A DNA stretch of 44,540 bases, taken from Cercozoa sp. M6MM. Its lineage: Eukaryota > Endomyxa: Ascetosporea. How positions within the stretch are numbered: position 1 is the first letter of the stretch; every line of letters begins with the position of its first letter. The position numbers were made by a program, and so were the translations under genes. The notes beneath the pieces were generated by a model that saw only the letters and a program-made list of their open reading frames with translations, searched no databases and was not told the DNA's origin. The DNA lies in NCBI GenBank assembly GCA_040357565.1, contig JBDODJ010000087.1; one strand, written 5' to 3'. Below, in pieces: positions 18,296 to 31,137 of the stretch.

Positions 18296-20956
18296 ATGTC
18301 TGTGCAGGCAGAGGAACCTGTGTCTGTACAGTCTGTGCAATCCGGGCAGGACATAGTTGATCCTCCGCGCGGAGCCGAATTGACTGAGCAGCAACCGCGC
18401 AGACTGCGTCGCTCGCTCAGTTTCTTTGATGCCTTTTCTTTGGTGATTGGGGTACCTTCATTTCCTCTCTCTCCCCTCTCTACTTTCGACGCAGTATGCG
18501 TTGTTGCATCCTGACTCTCCTGATCTGGATGTAGTTGATCGTCGGTAGCGGCATTTTTGCTTCGCCAGGCGCTGTTTTGGAAAGCACACACAACGTCGGC
18601 CTTTCCTGTACCAATAATGCACACAATACTGCTTCTCCGTAAAGAAACTTAAGCTTTTTGTTCATTGCAGACGTGGCTTGGCTGCTGGCAGCGGTTGCAG
18701 CTTCTGCCTCAGCAGTGCACTATGCAGAGTTGAGTGCACTCTGGAACACCAGCGGATCCGACGCCTTCTTCTTGGGAGAGGTTTATTTTCGATAAGTTTA
18801 CTCCGGGACGATACTCAGTTGTTTGAGTTGTCTGTGCAGGTGTTTGGCGAGTCCTGGTCGTTTGCGGTCGCATTGACGGCTCTAACGGTCACCATGTCGG
18901 GCTCATGTGCCATCGTGGCGATTGTGTTTGGAAACTACACTGCGCATGCACTCTTCGGTGCCTCGGTATTGTTCTCTTGATGATGGATACCCACTTGTGC
19001 ACTCGCTACCGTTTGTTACTCTGCATCGATTCCAGCTGGACGAAACATCGGCCGTATACTCCAAGTCGCTGGCGGTGGCCTCAATGCTCGCTGTGACTGT
19101 CCTTCAAACCAAAGGCGCGCACGAAGGTAAACTTATGCTTTCGCGAATAGGACAACGCAATGACATATTTAACTTGTCCCACAGGAGCGGTTGCACAGAA
19201 GATCTTTCTGATCGCAAAGTTTGTCGCAGCTGGTATCGTTGTGTGTGGTGGTTTCTACTACGCCGGCTTCGTCGACTCTTCTATCGCTTCGGTACATTTA
19301 TCATTTGTGGATCTGCGATTAGTGTAGAACTTACTGCGCAGAGCAACTTTAGTGACTTTTTCTCGACGCGACAAGACATGGGCAATGGCGACACCAACGC
19401 CGCGGCCGGATTTGGCGTTGCTTTTGTCGCCGCCATGTGGGCCGTATCTTTGCATTTCATTTCTTTTTCTTTGGAATTTGAGGTGTTCATGAGGTCGATC
19501 TGAATAGTACGATGGCTATCAAGCCATTGGAGTGATGGGCAAGGAAATGAGGAATCCAAGGAGGGTGCTTACGTTTGTAGACAAGTAGTGTCGACAGCAA
19601 TGCGCTTGTATGTGTGTGTTTCTGTGTGGCAGGACCTCCCATTGGTGGTATCAGCAGGCATGCCGGTGGTGGCTTTGTTGTACATTCTCGTGAATGCTGG
19701 CCTGCTGATGGTGCTGCCTGCACGCAAGGGTAGTTTGTTTTCGAAGTTTGTGGTATCACAGGGTGGAGATAGTCAAGTTTGGAGTGTGCTGCAGTGGCCA
19801 CATCGACGGCAGTGGCCGTGGATGCCTTGCAAAAAGTTGCAGGCGACTTTGGTGGCACTTTGGCTGCCATCTGTGTTGCTATCGTACCTTTGAACTTGTG
19901 TAGTTTTGTGTTTGCTGTTATGCGCTATGAACAGGCCGCGCTGGGCTCTCTCAACGGCTCCGTGTTCACAACGTCGCGTATCGTGCACTGGGCAGCACAG
20001 AAGTCGCTGCTGCCGCTGCCTGTTGCGCGGTGTAGCAATGCTTCAAGAGTGCTTGCTGGACTGAATCAAGGTAAGTTCAGCTCAAAGGCGATAACAGCTA
20101 GGCCATTCATTGATGCAGCTAGTGCACCTCGTAACGTGCTGTGGCTCGTGTTCCTCGTGGCCACGGTTCTCTGTTTGAGCGGCGATTTCTCGTCTCTGCT
20201 CGACTACTTTGCCGCCGCTCAGTGGTGCAGCACCGCTGTCGCTCTGCCTTTCTTTTATCAGTCTTGACCGACCAAGATTGTATGTTTGTGTAGGGTCTTC
20301 CAAGCTATGGTGGCAGTCGCCGTGTTGAAGATGCGAAGAGTACGCCCACTAGCTTCTAGGTATATTAAAATGATTTTGTTTCCCTTCAATTGAACAACGG
20401 TATTGAATTGCATTGTATCCACAGGGGGGACGCCTACTCGGTCAAGTACGTCGCACTGACGGCGACTATTGTGATTGGGGTGGCTGTCTTTGTTCTCGTC
20501 AGTGAGTGCATTGAGGACATCCGAGTGGTAAATCATTACCCCCCCCCCCCACCTGAAACTGCGCCTGTCAAAGATGTACCGAACTGTTGTTTCTCTCTTT
20601 CGCAGGCAGCTGCTTCGACAGGAGTCATTGCGAGTGGACTCATCATCTATGTGCTGTGCAAGCGTACCATTGATGTTATTCTCTCATATTTTACAGCTCC
20701 CATTGTTCTTACAGGAACACAAGGTCAAACAACAACGGCATACGCCGATCTACGAGATATCGACGATGATGTCAGGGAGGTAAACTTACAGTCGCCTGCG
20801 CGCTTTCTTTCTTTGCTCGCTTGTGATCGTGGAGGGGTATTTCGCCAGGTGGAACTCGAACTGCACGAAAGCGATATGGAGCAAATCCCAGATGAGTGCT
20901 TCCGCATTGAGCTCGACCTGGAGCTTGAACAAACGGACTCAACATCGACGATCTGA
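18296..20956 (+). CDS. APC-superfamily amino-acid transporter, SLC7/LAT-like
   Basis: A multi-pass membrane permease, probably exchanging or importing amino acids. Helix 1 carries the substrate-loop signature LIVGSGIFASPGAVLE, typical of L-type (SLC7) carriers. Later segments match the family in order: AWLLAAVAASASAVHYAELS, ALTALTVTMSGSCAIVAIVF, KFVAAGIVVCGGFYYAGF, YDGYQAIGVMGKEMRNPRR (LAT-type loop), ATSTAVAVDALQ, then GSLNGSVFTTSRIVHWAAQK, which matches the LAT pattern with NGS and FTxSR. About twelve hydrophobic helices fit. The cytosolic N-terminus (about 45 residues) and the acidic C-terminal tail (DLRDIDDDVRE, ELHESDMEQIPDE) are not conserved. It starts at ATG 18296 and ends with TGA at 20954-20956. 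About a dozen introns keep phase. No single-pass heavy-chain partner (4F2hc-like) is in the window. Substrate is not determinable. Confidence 0.9.
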
Positions 20957-21058
20957 GCAAGACCGCCAATCAAACGGATCGATGACTGGACTGCCTGCCG
21001 TGCTGCATAATATGTTACAAAGAGACGAGCCGCGACGAGAGGGAGCTCGAGATTGCAC

Positions 21059-24000
21059 ATGTACAGTAAAGTTAGCCCCAAGTATCGTCGCGTATATTTA
21101 AGCGAAGTAACACATCATGACGTGGCTGGCTGTTACATGCCATGTGATGCTGATGTTCGCAGCGATGCCGCGGTGCTTCAGCTTTCAGCGCAGCTAAGAT
21201 TTTTCGAGTTTGCCATTTTTGTCCGCTTGAAAAAAACCAGAGAATTGTTCGTGCTTTGCGACTTTAGCGGAGCTGTGACTCTGTGAGAGCGATAGATCTA
21301 CTAGCACTGGAAGCAGCTGAACCCTTGTGTCAGTTTACTCAGGCACTCGGAATGCCGAGCGAGTGTAAATCGACCAAATTCAAGCGAGTCGAAATCTCGA
21401 GGAAGAAACCGTTGAAGTCGCTTCATGCCCTGAGTGACGGTGTGCGCTTCGCTTTCGTCGCTTTAGGAGTTTCCGGTACCTTCATCTCTTGCTTTTGGAC
21501 CTACGTAGCATCGAATAAACTGTGGTTTTGCAGGAAAACTCGGCGAGCGACGAGTGGTGCCGCTGCTTCGCGACGGAAATGCACCAAAAGCAGCGAAAAG
21601 CAAAAGACTCGCCCAGGAAGCAGTTCTGCGTGAATTGTGTGCTCAATCAGCGCGCTTTTTCGACGTTTCTGTCTCTCGAAACAGTCGTTTCATCGTACTA
21701 CTGAGCGAAAGCTGCGAACTTCTAATCGTGTGCGATGTTGCGAACGACAGGGTGCACAAATACTATCTCGACGCGTTGGCGCGACCTCCCGCTGCGCATC
21801 TGTGCGAGATACTGTCGCTCACAGTGTCTAACGATGGCACACGCGTGGCCTTAGTTTTCAAAGGCATCGCAACTGGGATGAAGTGCTTTCAGTTGCGTGC
21901 GACTTCCGAAACAGTTCTTGAAGTTGACGAGCTGACGCATCACTTTGCTTCGCTCTTCCGTGACCTCGAACTGTGCACACTCAGTGTTTTCTTCACGCAA
22001 TACGAGTCGCAGTTCGCGCTGTCTTTGTTTTTGGTCGGTGCGAGCGGCCAGTTGACACTTGCGGTGCTGGACGATCGGGACACCGAGGAAGCCAGTGTGC
22101 TGCAAGGCGGCTTCTCCGACGATCTTGAAGTCGACCTCAACAGCGTGCATGTTGCCATCTGGGCAAACAACAGTGAACGTGTCTTATTCGCAATAGCTAC
22201 GAAAAAACACGTCTTTCTTGCTGTACATTCGATTTTGAGTTGCTTTCAGTTGTTTTATGCAGTCTGATTGTCTTTGCTCCCACCTGCAGATACCGCACGA
22301 GAGCGAACTGCTCTTGGTGTCGAGTGGAATTTCGCGCATCCTACAACACCAAAACAACAGTGAAAACGACGTCGTGTGGACAGCAACGACAGCGTCCTTC
22401 ACAGACTGTGCTTTCTCGGCAACAGGCGACGCCTTGTTTCTGCGAGTGTCGCAGGAACCAGGAGCCAGTCGTCTCTCTGTCAATTCGCTAACACGTTCGG
22501 AGCAGTACGGTGACTTGGTCTTTGTGTGCACGCGTGCTTTGTCGGTGATTTCGTGTCACTCGCTTCCCTGTGGCCCCACTGGTTCTGTTGAAAGCAAAGC
22601 GAAGCAGTCTTGGCCAGACACTGTATCTCAAAGCAGTCTCGTGGTCTCTCACGACACATTGGTGGCTTTGGACAGTGCCTTTAAGCCAACGCGGTACATT
22701 GTCGTTGCGAACTGTGCCAAAGCAACAAAGTCGAGTGTGCTGGAACTGCTCAACTCGAATCTGTCAAAAGAACTCACTTCTGCCGAGCGCCGCTTCCTCG
22801 CTGTCACCGAGTCTCGAGAGAAACAACGTCTCTTCCAGTCGCTTCCCGACTTCTCGCGCTGGCTTAGTGAGCCTTCTGAACCTCAAAGAAGAAGTCACGA
22901 TGCCCTAATCGACAGTGTTGCGGCCAAGCTAGACGAACTGCAGCTTGCGAAACTGCCACAAACGGCAACAGTCCCCAAAGATACGGCTGTGCAAGTCGAG
23001 ATCGAAGAGACGAAAGTGGAAACTGAAGAAGCAAGCGAAGCAGAAGAAACACAGATCGCCGAGGTCAAAACAGCTGAAACAAGAGAGACTGATCTTGCAG
23101 AAGAGCTTAGAGCAGCTGCAAAACGACAACTTGAAGCAGAAAAACCAAGCGAAAACGCCAGATCTTCGTCCAACGCAGAGGTGACTGAAGCGGAAGACAC
23201 AAAGGAAACCGTTTCACGGCAGTCATTGTTGCCACATGAGGTCCTCGAGATGCTGTCGAAAGCTGATGTTCTTGCGATCTGCAGATATGCGGATACGCAC
23301 GCAGAGTTCTCACTGTCGCTGCTTCGCCTCTGCGTAGCACTGTCGCTCGATGCGTTTGTTCCGACGGACGATGCTGGCACTTTAAGACTCGAAGTGACGA
23401 CGCCGCAACAGTTGTGGTGCCTCGAATCCGACAAACTTGAGCTGTTCGAATCGCCGCACGCAGCTTTGCGATTCTACGAGCGAATCAGCGAAACTGCTTC
23501 GCCTCTGCGGACAAGTTGCGCCGTCACTCGCGAAATCTCACTCGCACTCGCGAAGCACGAAAGCAACGAAAGTCGTTTCTTACTTCGACAGCTGGCTCGG
23601 CGTGCTTCTGCGCAGTGTCGCCATCTGTTGCAGCACAAGGCAAAGTTTGAGAGCGAGCTCGAAGAACTGCTGACACTTGTTGCTGCTGTCGAATTGCATT
23701 TGTTTCGCACTTCTTCTGCACCGCGCAGTGGTATTTTCACACAGGGAGCTTTCTGTAGATAGTACTAAGTGAAAGATTCGAGCAGAGAAAGGTCGTCTTT
23801 CGTGGAGTTCACTGCGAGCTCATTTCGAACTGCTGCTTCACGATGCGTTCGAGTGCTCCCGTGCGGTACAGCTCGTGTGCTGCTCACTTTTCGATGTTGC
23901 GTGTGTCTCGCCGAGTCTGCGACGTCGCGTGCAAGCGCTGCTTCGGCAAAGCTTTGTTCAGTTTCTGCCGCGCGTCTGCGAGGAGCACACTGCTCCTCCG

Positions 24001-26585
24001 CGAATCGAGTCGAATGAACAGCGACTTGATTCGAACTTTGTTCACTTGCTCGCTTTGGGAACTGCAGTTGGACTGAGCGACCTGCATCAAGTGATCGAAG
24101 AGTTCGCTTTGTGTTGTGACTTTGCCACGCGAGTCGGAAGGTGCGAACGTCAGCGCAATCGACGCGAAGTGGCGAAAGCCGCGGTGCTGGCGCTCCAGTC
24201 GCTTCTCGCGATTGCGAAACTTCGCGCGGAAGCGATGGAGTCGAGTCGTCCGCTTCGAAAACGCTTGCTTGACTTTATTGCGACCACCAGAACTGGCGAC
24301 TCCACGCAGAAGCGACTTGCTTCCAATGCAGAGTTCGTGCGACACTTGCGCACTTGGCTCGAAAGCGACGACGCTTTGTTGAACGAAGTGCACACGCGAG
24401 AATCCACCCATCAGATCAAGCTCTTTTTCGGAGCCGAACTGGCGCAATGCGAACTGCTTCGCGAAAGCGAAAGTTCTCGCCTGTCGCACGAACTGAATCG
24501 CGTGATCCAAGGTGCGTTCTGCCGAAATGTGGCGAAACAAGCGCATCGCGAAGCTACAACTTTTCGAAACCGTCAACCAGCGAATACGTTGTGGTTGTTG
24601 CTGACTCAGTTGGCTTCAAAACAATCAGTTCCATCGAATGCGAACTTGAACTACAGTTTGCAGACAACTTGTGTTTCTATCGGTACGAAAGTTCATCAAA
24701 TCGTGTGATAAATTGTGGATCTTCCGGCCCGTAACTTAGACGATAACGCTCCAGCTGAGGTTGAGTCAGAGCTATCGGAACTTGAGTCAGTTGCTTCGTC
24801 GTCTTCATCCGCTCCTTCACTCGCTGAACTGGAGCAAATGTACGGCGAACTCGAGTCGGATCTCGCGTCGCTTTCGCTCTCGGCGCACTCGATCGACATC
24901 GAGTTCGAGTCGAATGCGGGTGCTTCTCCGACGAAAGAGCAGTTGGAATTGACGTTGAAACTCAAACCGAAACTCGAGTTGAAACCTAGCGTCCGATTGG
25001 CGCCTTTGCGAAGCGAAATGGGTCGCTTGCAACTCAGCTCGCTCAATCGCAAACGAATCTGGTCGCAGAAACCACTGGAGCTCGTTGCTCCAACGATACG
25101 AACACGGACAGTGCCTCGCCCTAGCGGTCATTTGTGGACCGAAGATATCGAAGCTGTAGGAGAAACGGCGGGTGTTGCCCACTCTCAACAGCACCGACCG
25201 CTACTTTTGCTGAACGGCGTAGAAGTGCAGCAGCGACACGAAACGCTCAAACCAGCGAAAAAGCAAATGCCGCGCAGCTTGGAGCCACTCATGCTGCTGA
25301 AACCAGTACGTTCGACTGCGACGCAGTGCGACGTCGAAGTCGACACGTCAAAGCCCAAAGTGCTTGTGCAAGAAACTGCGATGGTACCGGAAAAGCCCAA
25401 AGCAACGACGCAGATTCGAAAAGTGACACCGCGATTCACGCAGAGCAAAGCGCTACTGCACGAAAATCTCCGCCGTTACCGCCAGCGCAAGTTCTCGGTG
25501 CCGACTCCTCTGTTTCGTCGAGTCAGTACGCGGCCACTCGTTGCGCCTTTTCTGGCTGCCACTTCGCCAGTGTCGAGTCCTGCCAAACCACCCTTAAGGA
25601 AAGCTGCGCCTTCAACACAGTTGATCCAAGCAGTTCCTGAGTCACCAACAAAAGCAACGACACCTCCGAAGCAAGAGCAAAGTACTCCACGGTCACGAAG
25701 CAGTTCAACAGCTCCAGTGCTGCAGAGCAGAATTCATCCCAAGAAGCGACCAAAGCCAATCAGTGTCAGTGACGTCGACAACGAGAGCATCGACAGTATG
25801 CTGAGTAAAGTGGAAGAACTGTCCTACCGACTTGACCGACGACTGACCGAGGTGGGCATTCCTCCCGCCGCTGCCGAACAAAAAGCCTTTCCACGCCAAC
25901 GAGTCCAATCGCCCAGTGTGCTCAAGTCGGAACTGCCGCCTTCTCCACCGCCTCGCATACGCGAATTCGACTCCGTGACCGAGAGTCAAGAGAGTCTGAG
26001 CGATCGCAGCACTCACATCGACTACGTTGTGCACGAACTGGCGCACGAAGATGACGAAAGCAAGCAGTTCCACTCCACTCTGGTAAGCTCAAATCACTTC
26101 CTGTGTACAAACTGACAGGGCACTCAACTAAGTTTGAGCGGACTGTGCAGGATGATATCGAAGAGAGACTCACGGCGAGCTTGATCGCTCTCTCGCAGCG
26201 ACCGAATTCGCCCAAAGCTGTGCGTCGAAGGGCGTCGCAACAGCTCTCGGTCCTGCGCTCTCCCAGGAGGCAATCGTCTAGCCAACCAAGCAACCTCCAT
26301 GCCTCGCTTTCCAACCGACTGCACCTTGTGAAAAAACGGTACTTGCATTCAAACCATTGCATCGTCGATAGTTCTTAAACGGTATTGAGGTTTAGAGTGC
26401 GAGCCAGGTCGCCGCAGCCGCCACCAAGACCGATCGTGACGCCAGCGGAACGATTGCACACGGCTCAGAGCGTCCTCGACGACATTGCCGAGGAGCTCAG
26501 TGTCTCGGAGTACTCCATTACGTCGAGTCGAGCACGAGGAATGAACGAACGCCTTGAGTCTGGTATTACGAAAGCCATGGCGTAG
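21059..26585 (+). CDS. Very large propeller-like and helical protein with disordered tail, possibly ciliary
   Basis: About 1,700 residues over few, large exons. Residues 1-500 look like WD-type blades: RELFVLCDFSGAVTL, FFDVSVSRNSRFIVLLSES, ILSLTVSNDGTRVALVFKG, FTDCAFSATGDALFLRVSQ. An acidic helical stretch (AEETQIAEVKTAETRETDL) and a long alpha-helical middle (SLRAHFELLLHDAFECSRAV; ALQSLLAIAKLRAEAMESSR) follow. The last third is disordered and rich in Lys, Pro and Ser, ending ESGITKAMA then TGA. Two in-phase introns (from about 23731, with TACTAAG near its end, and from about 24679) link frames that would otherwise look like separate genes. The first 220 bases are doubtful: the frame from ATG 21059 does not join simply to the exon encoding RAIDLLALEAAEPL. 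Overall layout recalls CPLANE1/JBTS17-type ciliary proteins, but I cannot confirm this. Confidence 0.65.
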
Positions 26586-26865
26586 CTGTAAAATTTTTAT
26601 CTTACTGTCTAAATTACTCCGGGGTATCACGTCAGTAAAATATGCGAATCTGCCTGGTCGATCCGGCGACGCGTCTTTGTTGTGGTACACCTTGATACAC
26701 ACACCGTCGCGACACGCGCGGCCTCGTGTTCTTCAACTACTTCATTGAGGCGTCAGTTCTGTACCATATCTTTTGTAATTATTTCAGTCTCTCCAAGTCT
26801 AATATTAAAAATTGACCATGTGCCTCATGACCGGTGGTGTGGTCATGTAGCAACTAATGATAGTT
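26586..26865. other. Short convergent intergenic region
   Basis: 280 bases between the stop codons of the large propeller-like gene (plus) and KAP3 (minus). It includes an AT-rich patch near 26765-26815 suited to 3' ends. Nothing else was recognised. Confidence 0.5.
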
Positions 26866-29800
26866 TCAATGCCCGGCATGATGGTGAGTGCGCACGGAGG
26901 CGCACCACTCGGCATTCCACAAGTGGAAGCGATTGTTGAGTATGCGTGCTACGAGCGACTTACTCATGAAGGCCTCCTCGTCGGAGTGCACTGCGGCGCC
27001 ACCTTCCTCCAGCGCGTCCTGCAGGTCGCTGATTTGCGTTGCTAACTCGCAGACGCTGCCGAGTGCCTGCTCGGCCCACTGTCGAACGAGGCCGTCGTGG
27101 TCGCGTGCGAGGTCGAGTACCTTGGCCGCCAGTCCGTCGTCCAGAAAGATGAGCACGGCCAGTCGGTGTGCGGCACGTCGCGTCGTCTCGGCTTGCTCAG
27201 AGGCATGAGAGCGATGCTGAGCGACGCTGTTGTCCTGCGCAATGTAGGCCAGCACGCCGCCGCTTTCGCCGAAGTCGTCGGTCGATTCGACACTGTCGTC
27301 GTTGAGCTGCTCCTCGATGCTGGCGCTGCACGAGTCGGCCAGCACGGCGAGCCACTCGAGCGCCTGCGTCACCACGGCATCGTCTTCGTCGCGTGTGCGC
27401 AACACCTCGCTCAGTAAGCTTAGACTCGGCGACGATGCCAGGAAACGCAGTGCGCACGGTGCAACACTCAGCGAGGTCAGCACTCCGAGTGCAGGCAGCA
27501 GCAAGTCGTCCTCGGTGACTGCGGCCGAGATCCGTGCCATCAGAAACTACACTTGCGTTGCAGTAAGTTTATAGTGCTTTGACCTTTCATACTGCAGGAA
27601 AAGCCGGAGTGGTACCTCAACAAAGTTAGAACGTTGCAGCACCTTGTCCGAACTTTCGCAGGTTTCGAAAGGACAGGCCGCGAGTAGCCACAACAGTCGG
27701 GTCGACAGGTGGAGTGCGTGCGATACCTGAGACTCGGTGGGTCCGTCGTAGCTGGTACTGGTGTCTTGCGTGGCGACGTCCAGGAAGCGCTGCGTCATGG
27801 CCACGAGGTCGCGCAGTGTCGTCGTCGATACCACCTCAGCTGCGACCGGACGCGAGCGTGCCAGTGCTACCAGCAACTCGGCCAGCAGAGGGTCTGGACT
27901 GCGCATGCGTATCAAAGTGGCAGTCAGCGCGTGCACATCCTGGCCGTCGAAGATCACTTGTGACACCTGTTTCTCCTGGCACAAGTTGATGCATAGTGCC
28001 GCCGCCATTCGCCAAGACGCATGCGTTGTATCTACAGTCAGTTTATAGGACTGTGTAGTACCACAAAACAAAGGAGTCTACCCAGTAGAATAGAGCGAAG
28101 AGTGTCCCAGGCACTGCACTCGGCTGCTTTGTGTCGATTCATGGCGGGCAGCACGACGTGTGCCAACAGTTGTCGGTTGCGCAGCACTCGAGTCGAGTTG
28201 TACAACAACTGGAGTGCAGCGGCCACTACGCGAACATCGCTATCGGAGTGGCACCTGCGAGTAAGACACCATGCTGCCTCTAGCACAGGGACACTCTGGA
28301 TATGGCTGCGTGCCGTGCTCGAGATCCAGTTGAGCGACGCCGTTGTTTCGTAGAGTTGCCTGGCATTGAAAGCAACGGCATCATCGTGCGCGAGTGCTTC
28401 AAGTCGCTGCAAAGTGTGCTGACTCGCACCGTTCAACAAAGCTTCGTCTTCATGCATCACACGCGGTCCCGTCGAGAACGAGATACTGGCCAGAAAACTC
28501 AGCGCCGAGAAGAACAACTCGCGATTCGACGTGCCGCACAGTGCGAAGGCTGCTTCCGGCACCTTGTGCTTCCGGAAGTCGATCAGGTTGTCGCCAAACA
28601 CGGCGAGCTTCCGGAAGAAGGCGAGCACGAGGCACTGCAACTCTTCCAGCAGACACCGTTCGTGCGGGTTTGTTCGACGCAGCACATGCGCCAGGAACTT
28701 GACGAGTTTGCGGCGACACATTTTCACTTCAAGGTGAATGTCCTCGGCCAGGTGGTACAGAATGTAACAGCACGAGTACAGCTTTCGCTCTTGTCGCAGG
28801 AACCACTGCAACGACGGACATCTCACTGGCGTCACTGCTTCTCTCTGGGAGTCTGTGTGTGCATTCATTTATCAACACACAGTAGGCACAGAAGCAAACA
28901 GTCCCTCCCTACCTGCAGCACGCAGAACGTTGGCAACGACGCCTGTTTCAGACGACGCACCTGCAAATTGAGCGCGGTACTTTTTTACTTCGGCTGCAAT
29001 GGCTCTCAGGCAGGCGTCGCCAAGTTTAGAGTCCACCAGAATCGAGTGCAGTTGAGAGAAGTTACTGATGCACAGAAAGATCTCGAAGATGTTGTTCGTG
29101 ATATCCGATGCCAGGCCGCCTTTGCCACGATCCTCTTGGAGAATACGAGTCAAGGCGCCAATTAGAGTGGCGTTGTCGATCACATAACGAATATCGTGAT
29201 CGTTCTTTGCCAGTTGCAACAGACAACCCGTCGCTTGCAGTTGCTTTTGCTGATCGTCTTCATAAAGCATCTCAAGGTAGTCCGGGATTTCTCGAACTTT
29301 CGGATTGAGGTGTTGCGACTGGTCGGATCGAAACACATGCTCGAGTCTTTTCATGCGACGCGAAGAAAACGCATCTTCGTTTGCGTCGAGTCGGAAACGA
29401 GGACTTCCTGCGTCCCAGTGTTCGCGCAGGTTTTCGAGTGAACTGGACAGCTTCAAGCCAGCTTGTTCCTGTGATTCTTCTGAAGTGGCTTCGGAGGTCG
29501 TTGTTTCCTCCGAGTAGTTTTCGAAACGGATATCGGCGCGGTCGGTAGGTATTCGAGCAACAATCGACTCCTCTTCTGACACAGCGGAGCTTGCGCAGCT
29601 CATCGAAAGTTGAGAGGCTGCCCTTCGCCTCCTGCGGGCAGACACTGCAGCTTGTTCCTCACCCTGCCTTCGAATAGTTACAGAAGGCGGGACATTTAAA
29701 CGACTCATGCTTTCTTCTACAGTATATCTGTGTGTGCTTTGAAGTCAAGCAGACAAACAAATGTACCTTTGGGAAGTGAACTTTGGGAAGCATTGCTTCG

Positions 29801-30427
29801 GGATGGACTGCTTTTAGAACCTTCTTCGTCTCTCGCCAGCGACGATATCTCTTGCAACAACTGGTCGATTTTCTCCTCGCGCTGCTGCCCTTCGGTGCTT
29901 TCTTCTTGTTCGATATGTTCGCTTTCGGCCGACTTCAGAGCGCTGCGAGCAGTTTCAATCTGCCTTGTTACTTGCGTTGGCTCGTCTGGCAGTTCGGTCA
30001 CAGTAGCTCTCTGTTCTTCTTCTGTAGAATGAGAAACAAGAGGCGCAGAAACACGCAGTTTGGAATCCGAGGCTTCCGGGAATGTCGCTTCGCCAATGCT
30101 AGCTTCGCTTTCGTCAGCATGCGGTACTTCCTGTTTGGTTTTTTCGAAGAGTTCGCGCTTCAGAATCCGTAACGCTTTCTGCACACGATTGCTCCATGCG
30201 TCGGGAATATACTTACACGAAGCGATCACTTGCTTGCTGATTTTCACAATGTCGCTGGACTCGCGGAAACGACTGAGTTTGAGTCGCTTCGTTCCGGGTT
30301 GTCGTTCGAGTTCCTCGCCAGCCTCGTTGAAAACCACGGTCGCATAACTGACGACCAGAGCTGGGATTTCGCGGTCGGTCAAATCCACACTCAGCTTGAG
30401 CGGCTTTACTTTCTTCCTGCCATCCAT
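26866..30427 (-). CDS. KIFAP3: KAP3, kinesin-2 accessory subunit (kinesin-associated protein)
   Basis: The non-motor armadillo subunit of heterotrimeric kinesin-2, which drives anterograde intraflagellar transport. The N-terminal region matches KAP: ALVVSYATVVFNEAGEELE, then SSDIVKISKQVIASCKYIPD. A long acidic, disordered insertion follows. The armadillo region opens with IPDYLEMLYEDDQQKQLQAT, LLQLAKNDHDIRYVIDNATL and IFEIFLCISNFSQLHSILVD, closely like vertebrate KAP3. Later repeats include CCYILYHLAEDIHLEVKM and FRKLAVFGDNLIDFRKH. The end SLVARILNNRFHLWNAEWCAS corresponds to the family's conserved FRWHNSQW. ATG is at 30425-30427 and TGA at 26866-26868. Four or five introns join in phase; the acceptor before VRCPSLQWFLRQ resolves an apparent frame break. 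The C-terminal extension of animal KAP3 is short or missing. It shows that the organism builds cilia. Confidence 0.95.
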
Positions 30428-31137
30428 TTCCTGTATAACACAGCCAGAGGCCTACAAGTAAGTCCTCTGCAGCTGCGGATGCTGGGTGAGACACAGAGAC
30501 ATTTTGGTATTTCTCCCGGGCGAGTGCGTTTCACCCCAGTGGCAAGCAAGTTAGGGAGATTTTCGTCAGTTGGGCTCTGTTTGAATTTTCTTTCAGTATG
30601 GCTGGTTAAAGGATATCAGGGGGAGTCCTTACTAAGGTCAATCTAGCTGAAGCCCGATCTTCCCCTCAGTAACTTTGATAGGGTTTCTCCCCGCCCCGTT
30701 TCTCGAAGGCACATTAAGAAACGCCGCCTGATCGGGCGTTCGGATGCATTCACGGCACGGTAGTAGTTACGACGTAGGTGTATGCGTGCTCGTAATCGTA
30801 TTGTGACCTTTTGATGAAGAGCTCGGGATACTAACAAACTTAACGACAGATTCCTCGTTCCGTTAACAGCAATATCGATGCCTCGTCGAACCAAGTATAG
30901 CGTAAAGCTGCTGACAGCAACGACAAGCGCGACGTTGACCTCTCTGCGTCCAACGAGCCAAAAGTTGCCTCTGGTTAGATTACTTTTTGTTTCATATTTA
31001 AGTTTAAATTCGCATAAAATTTATGCTGTGCTTGGCAGTTAAAGAGAACGTCAATACCCCGACCGGTATCGCGTCGTTCAAGTGACACACCCCGACTGCC
31101 TTTATGCGCCTCCACGACTGTTCCGGTCGCAGGTGAA
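30428..31137. promoter_or_regulatory. Shared 5' region of KAP3 and a basic coiled-coil gene
   Basis: 710 bases between two divergent start codons. It includes a near-palindrome AACGCCGCCTGATCGGGCGTT region around 30719-30740 and an AT-rich stretch at 30980-31025. Short open frames exist on both strands but lack convincing starts or splice structure. A shared promoter is likely by arrangement. No RFX-type X-box was positively identified. Confidence 0.4.

Noticed and set aside
23731-23790. A gene break between the frame ending at 23762 and the one opening after 23772
   Set aside because: A GTATTT...GAGCAG intron of about 55 bases with TACTAAG near its end joins the two frames in phase.
24670-24740. 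Gene end at the TGA near 24707
   Set aside because: A GTACGA...CTTAG intron joins SLQTTCVSI to DDNAPAEVE in phase, so the gene continues to 26585.
27709-29165. Plus-strand frames up to 287 codons opposite KAP3
   Set aside because: They are antisense to well-conserved armadillo exons and show no family features.
30643-30894. Minus-strand basic frame in the KAP3 upstream region
   Set aside because: It has no ATG at its start, no splice logic and unremarkable composition.
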